Source: an uncultured Albidovulum sp. (GTDB lineage Bacteria > Pseudomonadota > Alphaproteobacteria > Rhodobacterales > Rhodobacteraceae). Taken from it: a stretch of 64,000 nt of DNA. This document shows, in pieces, positions 61,164 to 64,000 of this stretch. The notes beneath the pieces are model-generated. The model had not been told where the DNA came from. It saw nothing but the letters and a program-made list of their open reading frames with translations, and searched no databases. Position numbers and translations under genes: made by a program. The first letter of the stretch is position 1, and every line of letters starts with the position of its first letter. The stretch spans positions 43,539 through 107,538 of the forward strand of contig CAJYAD010000016.1 in assembly GCA_913064775.1 (NCBI GenBank), read 5' to 3'.

Positions 61164-61937
61164 ATGGATTTGCCGAAGAACCGTTTCAAGCAGGGCCTCG
61201 GCGAGGGCCGCCAGCAGCTTGGCACCTGGAGCGCGATTCGCGACCCCGCCGCGATCGAGATGCTGGCGGGCTGCGGCTTCGACTGGATCACCCTCGATTG
61301 CGAACATGCGCCCAACGATCTGGACCGGATCCTGACGCTTCTGCAGGCGATGGCGCCCTATGGTTGCGCGCCGGTGGTGCGCCCAAGCTGCCTGGACGCG
61401 GCCGAGATCAAGCGCCTGCTCGACATCGGCGCGCAGACGCTGCTGGTGCCCTATGTCCAGACCGCGGAAGAGGCCCGCCAGGCTGCCGCCGCCGTCGCCT
61501 ATCCGCCCGAGGGCATCCGCGGCGTCGCCGGCATCACCCGTGCCAGCCGCTTCGGCACGGTGCCCGATTACATCACCCGGGCGCGCGACGAGATCTGCCT
61601 GATCGTCCAGATCGAGACCCGCACCGCGCTGGACAATCTTGAAGAGATCGCGGCCGTGCCGGGGATCGACGCGCTGTTCATCGGCCCGGCCGATCTGGCC
61701 GCCAGCCTTGGCCATGACGGCGATCAGCACCACCCCGAGGTTCGCGCCACGATCACCGACGCGATCGCCCGGATTTGCCGCGCGGGCAAGCCCGCCGGCT
61801 TCCTGTCGGTCAACGACGAGGCGCTGGCCGAGGTGGTCGCCGCGGGCTCCACCTTCACCGCGATCGACATCGACATCATGATGCTGCAACGCACCGCCAA
61901 GGCCCGGCTGGCCTCGCTGGCCCATCTGCGCGGCTGA
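61164..61937 (+). CDS. HpcH/HpaI-family aldolase
   Basis: GTWSAIRDPAAIEMLAGCGFDWITLDCEHAPNDL; IETRTALDNLEEIAAVPGIDALFIGPADLAASLG. Confidence 0.95.
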   Translation: MDLPKNRFKQGLGEGRQQLGTWSAIRDPAAIEMLAGCGFDWITLDCEHAPNDLDRILTLLQAMAPYGCAPVVRPSCLDAAEIKRLLDIGAQTLLVPYVQTAEEARQAAAAVAYPPEGIRGVAGITRASRFGTVPDYITRARDEICLIVQIETRTALDNLEEIAAVPGIDALFIGPADLAASLGHDGDQHHPEVRATITDAIARICRAGKPAGFLSVNDEALAEVVAAGSTFTAIDIDIMMLQRTAKARLASLAHLRG

Positions 61938-62055
61938 GACCGGGGGCAGAACGGGCATGCAAGAAGGACCGCTACCGGGACAATCGACGTCTCAAAGCCC
62001 CCGGGTTGCTGGCCCATCATGGCTCAAAGACTCTTTCGAAGCGGCTCTTGCAAGG

Positions 62056-62180
62056 ATGGTCGTGGAGACGATCGCGAAAATCCGACGCCGGCATTCTCAC
62101 GGCGGCTGGCCGATCAAGCAGGTCGTCCGCGCATAGGGCGTGTCGCGCAAGTCCGTTCGGCGGGCGAACCGCTCCGCCTT
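62056..62180 (+). pseudogene. IS21-family IstA transposase N-terminal relic with in-frame stop
   Basis: MVVETIAKIRRRHSHGGWPIKQVVRA*GVSRKSVRRANRS resembles the IstA N-terminus (VETIAKIRR...SIK...RVSRKVVRKVIRS), interrupted by TAG. Confidence 0.65.
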
Positions 62181-62547
62181 TGTGTCTGGCGGCTGGACCA
62201 GACCGAGGCGCCGCACGACCGTTTCCGCCGGCTTCCCAAGAACCAGACCGCAACGGCCGCGACAGAGTTCAAAGCGAAGCCCCTCAGCGGCCCGATCACC
62301 GAGGCCCCGACCATCGCCGCCGTCGATACCATTGGCGGCCTGCCGGGCAACTGGGCCTTGCGATCCCCTTTTATCGCTGCGGTCGCCCCGCGGGCGCGGC
62401 ATCCGGCCGCGGCGCGCCACCTGATCGGCCTGCTGACCGCGGCCGCCGCGATCGGTTTGCGCGCAGGCCCAGACTTCTGCCCCGGAGATGAGAAACGTAA
62501 TTCTCTCAAGCACTTGTAATATATCGGAAAGTTTTGCAGGCGGGCGC

Positions 62548-62576
62548 TTGACACCTCGCGCGAAGAAAGCGATAAG
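62548..62576 (+). promoter_or_regulatory. Putative sigma70-type promoter for tRNA-Phe (TTGACA-N17-GATAAG)
   Basis: -35 hexamer perfect, 17 bp spacer, ~100 bp upstream of the tRNA. Confidence 0.45.
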
Positions 62577-62679
62577 GCGCGGCAGCGTTGACTTGGCTTT
62601 CGTGTCGACGCAGCTGCGGATCTTTGGCGTTTCGCCATTACCTCCAGGATCTGCATCAGCCACCGCCAAGGCGGACGGC

Positions 62680-62754
62680 GCCCGGGTAGCTCAGGGGTAG
62701 AGCAGTGGATTGAAAATCCTCGTGTCGGTGGTTCGATTCCGCCCCCGGGCACCA
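62680..62754 (+). tRNA. tRNA-Phe (anticodon GAA)
   Basis: GCCCGGGTAGCTCAGGGGTAGAGCAGTGGATTGAAAATCCTCGTGTCGGTGGTTCGATTCCGCCCCCGGGCACCA; anticodon loop TTGAAAA; encoded CCA. Confidence 0.95.
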
Positions 62755-62820
62755 TTTAAATACCAGATTTATAACGATTTTTTCTTACGCAGCGTGGAAG
62801 ATGGATGGGTCATTCATCGC

Positions 62821-62842
62821 TGGGGTCAGCTTGGGGTCAGCT
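62821..62842 (+). repeat. 11-bp tandem duplication TGGGGTCAGCT x2 downstream of tRNA-Phe
   Basis: Direct reading. Confidence 0.85.
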
Positions 62843-62899
62843 GTTTCGCCTCAGGTCGTGCTAGATCCAAGAAAAGCAATCCGTTCGCTTTCGGTTGGT

Positions 62900-63235
62900 T
62901 TCCTAATGCACGCTTGGACCCACGACGCGGCGGACATATCGCCGTTGCTGGCCTTCACTTCGCCGGAAAAGCGGTGCGGCGAGAGCACGGCCCTATCGGT
63001 AATCGGCGCGCTTACACCAAAAAAGCCTGCCCGCAGTGAATATCACGACGGCGGTGTTGCTCCGTGTGGTCGAGAAATATCAGCCGACCGTGCTGGTAGA
63101 CGAAGGCGACACCTTCCTTACCGAGAATGAGGAACTGCGCGGGGTGCTGAACGTCGGCCATAATCGTCTGACGGCTTATGTGTGGCGCACCGTTGGGGAT
63201 GACCTCGAACCCAAGCGTTTCAGGGTACACGGTTG
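62900..63235 (+). pseudogene. DUF3631-type (mobile-element primase/helicase-like) gene fragment, frameshifted
   Basis: Frame 2: LMHAWTHDAADISPLLAFTSPEKRCGESTALSVIGALTPKKPARS; then the next frame: NITTAVLLRVVEKYQPTVLVDEGDTFLTENEELRGVLNVGHNRLTAYVWRTVGDDLEPKRFRV. Joins after removing one base near 63038. Confidence 0.75.
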
Positions 63236-63239
63236 AGGT

Positions 63240-63480
63240 CGGCGAGGACAGACGAATTTACCGCCCTCCAGTTCCAGCCGCTTGTGAACCAGCACCATTC
63301 CGGTCTGATCCCACACCAGGACCTTGATCCTGTCCGCGCGTTTCGATCGGAACACAAAGCCCCCCACAAAACGGTGACGCATTCCGGCTTTTGGGACACA
63401 AAGATGGCCTCGACGAAAATCCTCGTCGGGGCCCTTGAACTACAAGCGTGCCGTATTGCCGCGCCACAACGCAACGTTCG
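63240..63480 (-). pseudogene. IS66-family TnpB (Orf2) relic, frameshifted
   Basis: PFCGG / FVFRSKRADRIKVLVWDQTGMVLVHKRLELEGGKFVCPR resembles the IS66 TnpB core; continuous only across a frameshift near a G6 run. Confidence 0.65.
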
Positions 63481-63737
63481 GACCGCGGGACATCAAGGGC
63501 TATCGAAATGTGCCCCCCCGATGGCCCAGAGTCGCGCTTTCATCAATCCACCGGCAGATGTTTCCGAAGCAGACGCCATTCGTGCCAGACCAGCACGATG
63601 ACGATCAGGTCGAACACCGTCAGCACGATCAGCCCGAACGAAGAGTAACGCGCGAAAGTTGGTGATGCCCTGAGGGGCGGCATGTCATGGCGGTGTTCAC
63701 GCGCCGTCAATTCTCAGCCGAGAAAGGGATATGCCAC

Positions 63738-63848
63738 ATGGAAGAGACTACCATCACCCAACTGTCCGATCCATCAGGATTTAGCGCGGACGCGTTCACG
63801 GCTGTCATCCGCGATGGCGCGCGCAGGGAATGTCCCGGTCGATGTTGA
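63738..63848 (+). pseudogene. Truncated N-terminus of a transposase (IS256/mutator-like)
   Basis: MEETTITQLSDPSGFSADAFTAVIRDGARRECPGRC*; the DxxTxxIRxGARR pattern is typical near the N-terminus of IS256-like transposases. Confidence 0.45.
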
Positions 63849-63881
63849 AAAGCGCGACGGGCGGCGCTGCGTAGTTCATGG

Positions 63882-64000
63882 TTAGGCGGCCTCTGCGATC
63901 GGGTCAACGGCGGTCATGGGATCTTTTTGGCGGTGCTTCTCAAGCGCAGCCTTGAGGATGGGCAGCTGCTTATGGGCCTTGAGGCGGCGAAACCCCTTGG
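63882..64000 (-). mobile_element. C-terminal end of a transposase-like ORF running off the window edge (IS256-like suspected)
   Basis: Reverse strand reads ...KGFRRLKAHKQLPILKAALEKHRQKDPMTAVDPIAEAA*. Confidence 0.45.

Noticed and set aside
62181-62520. Possible continuation of the IS21 ORF or another protein (...GPITEAPTIAAVDTIGGLPGNWALRSPFIAAV...)
   Set aside because: I could not match it to a family in any frame; it may be decayed sequence, so no call was made.
1-64000. CRISPR arrays, retrons, toxin-antitoxin or defence islands
   Set aside because: No regularly spaced repeats, Cas/RT/nuclease motifs or paired small toxin-antitoxin ORFs were recognised on either strand.

Overview
The window is GC-rich alphaproteobacterial DNA. 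Gene content and order suggest Rhodobacteraceae (Paracoccus/Rhodobacter-like); this is inference, with no search run. About 62 kb is densely packed core genome: TRAP transporter dctQM, tRNA-Arg(ACG), lolA, hspQ, ggt, a STAS/HATPase pair, thiolase, puuD, zur-znuCB/znuA, moaB, family-4 UDG, thrS, rsmE, ubiA, gshA, parC, argH-lipoprotein-lysA, a DUF4175/TIGR02302-like protein, ftsEX, plsC, mscL, pheT, plsY, pyrC-x-pyrB, a fused HTH/MGMT, pstSCA, a dsbD-tlpA-dsbA-like operon, and a dehydrogenase/aldolase pair. The last ~2 kb (about 62.0-64.0 kb), around tRNA-Phe(GAA), is a decayed mobile-element region. It holds relics that look like IS21 istA, a DUF3631 primase/helicase-like gene with a frameshift and a mutated Walker A motif, IS66 tnpB and an IS256-like transposase. 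I see no CRISPR array, rRNA operon, intact prophage or clearly novel multi-gene system. The best leads are (i) a TlpA thioredoxin fused to an Lgt-like membrane domain that lacks the catalytic His motif, (ii) an RsbW-like ATPase apparently missing its N-box segment, (iii) the DUF3631 pseudogene and IS graveyard at tRNA-Phe, (iv) a dispersed GTGGAGTATTT intergenic repeat, (v) a pst operon without adjacent pstB/phoU, and (vi) a shared GGTATACC palindrome upstream of two neighbouring metabolic genes. All family calls come from reading motifs in the translated ORFs.
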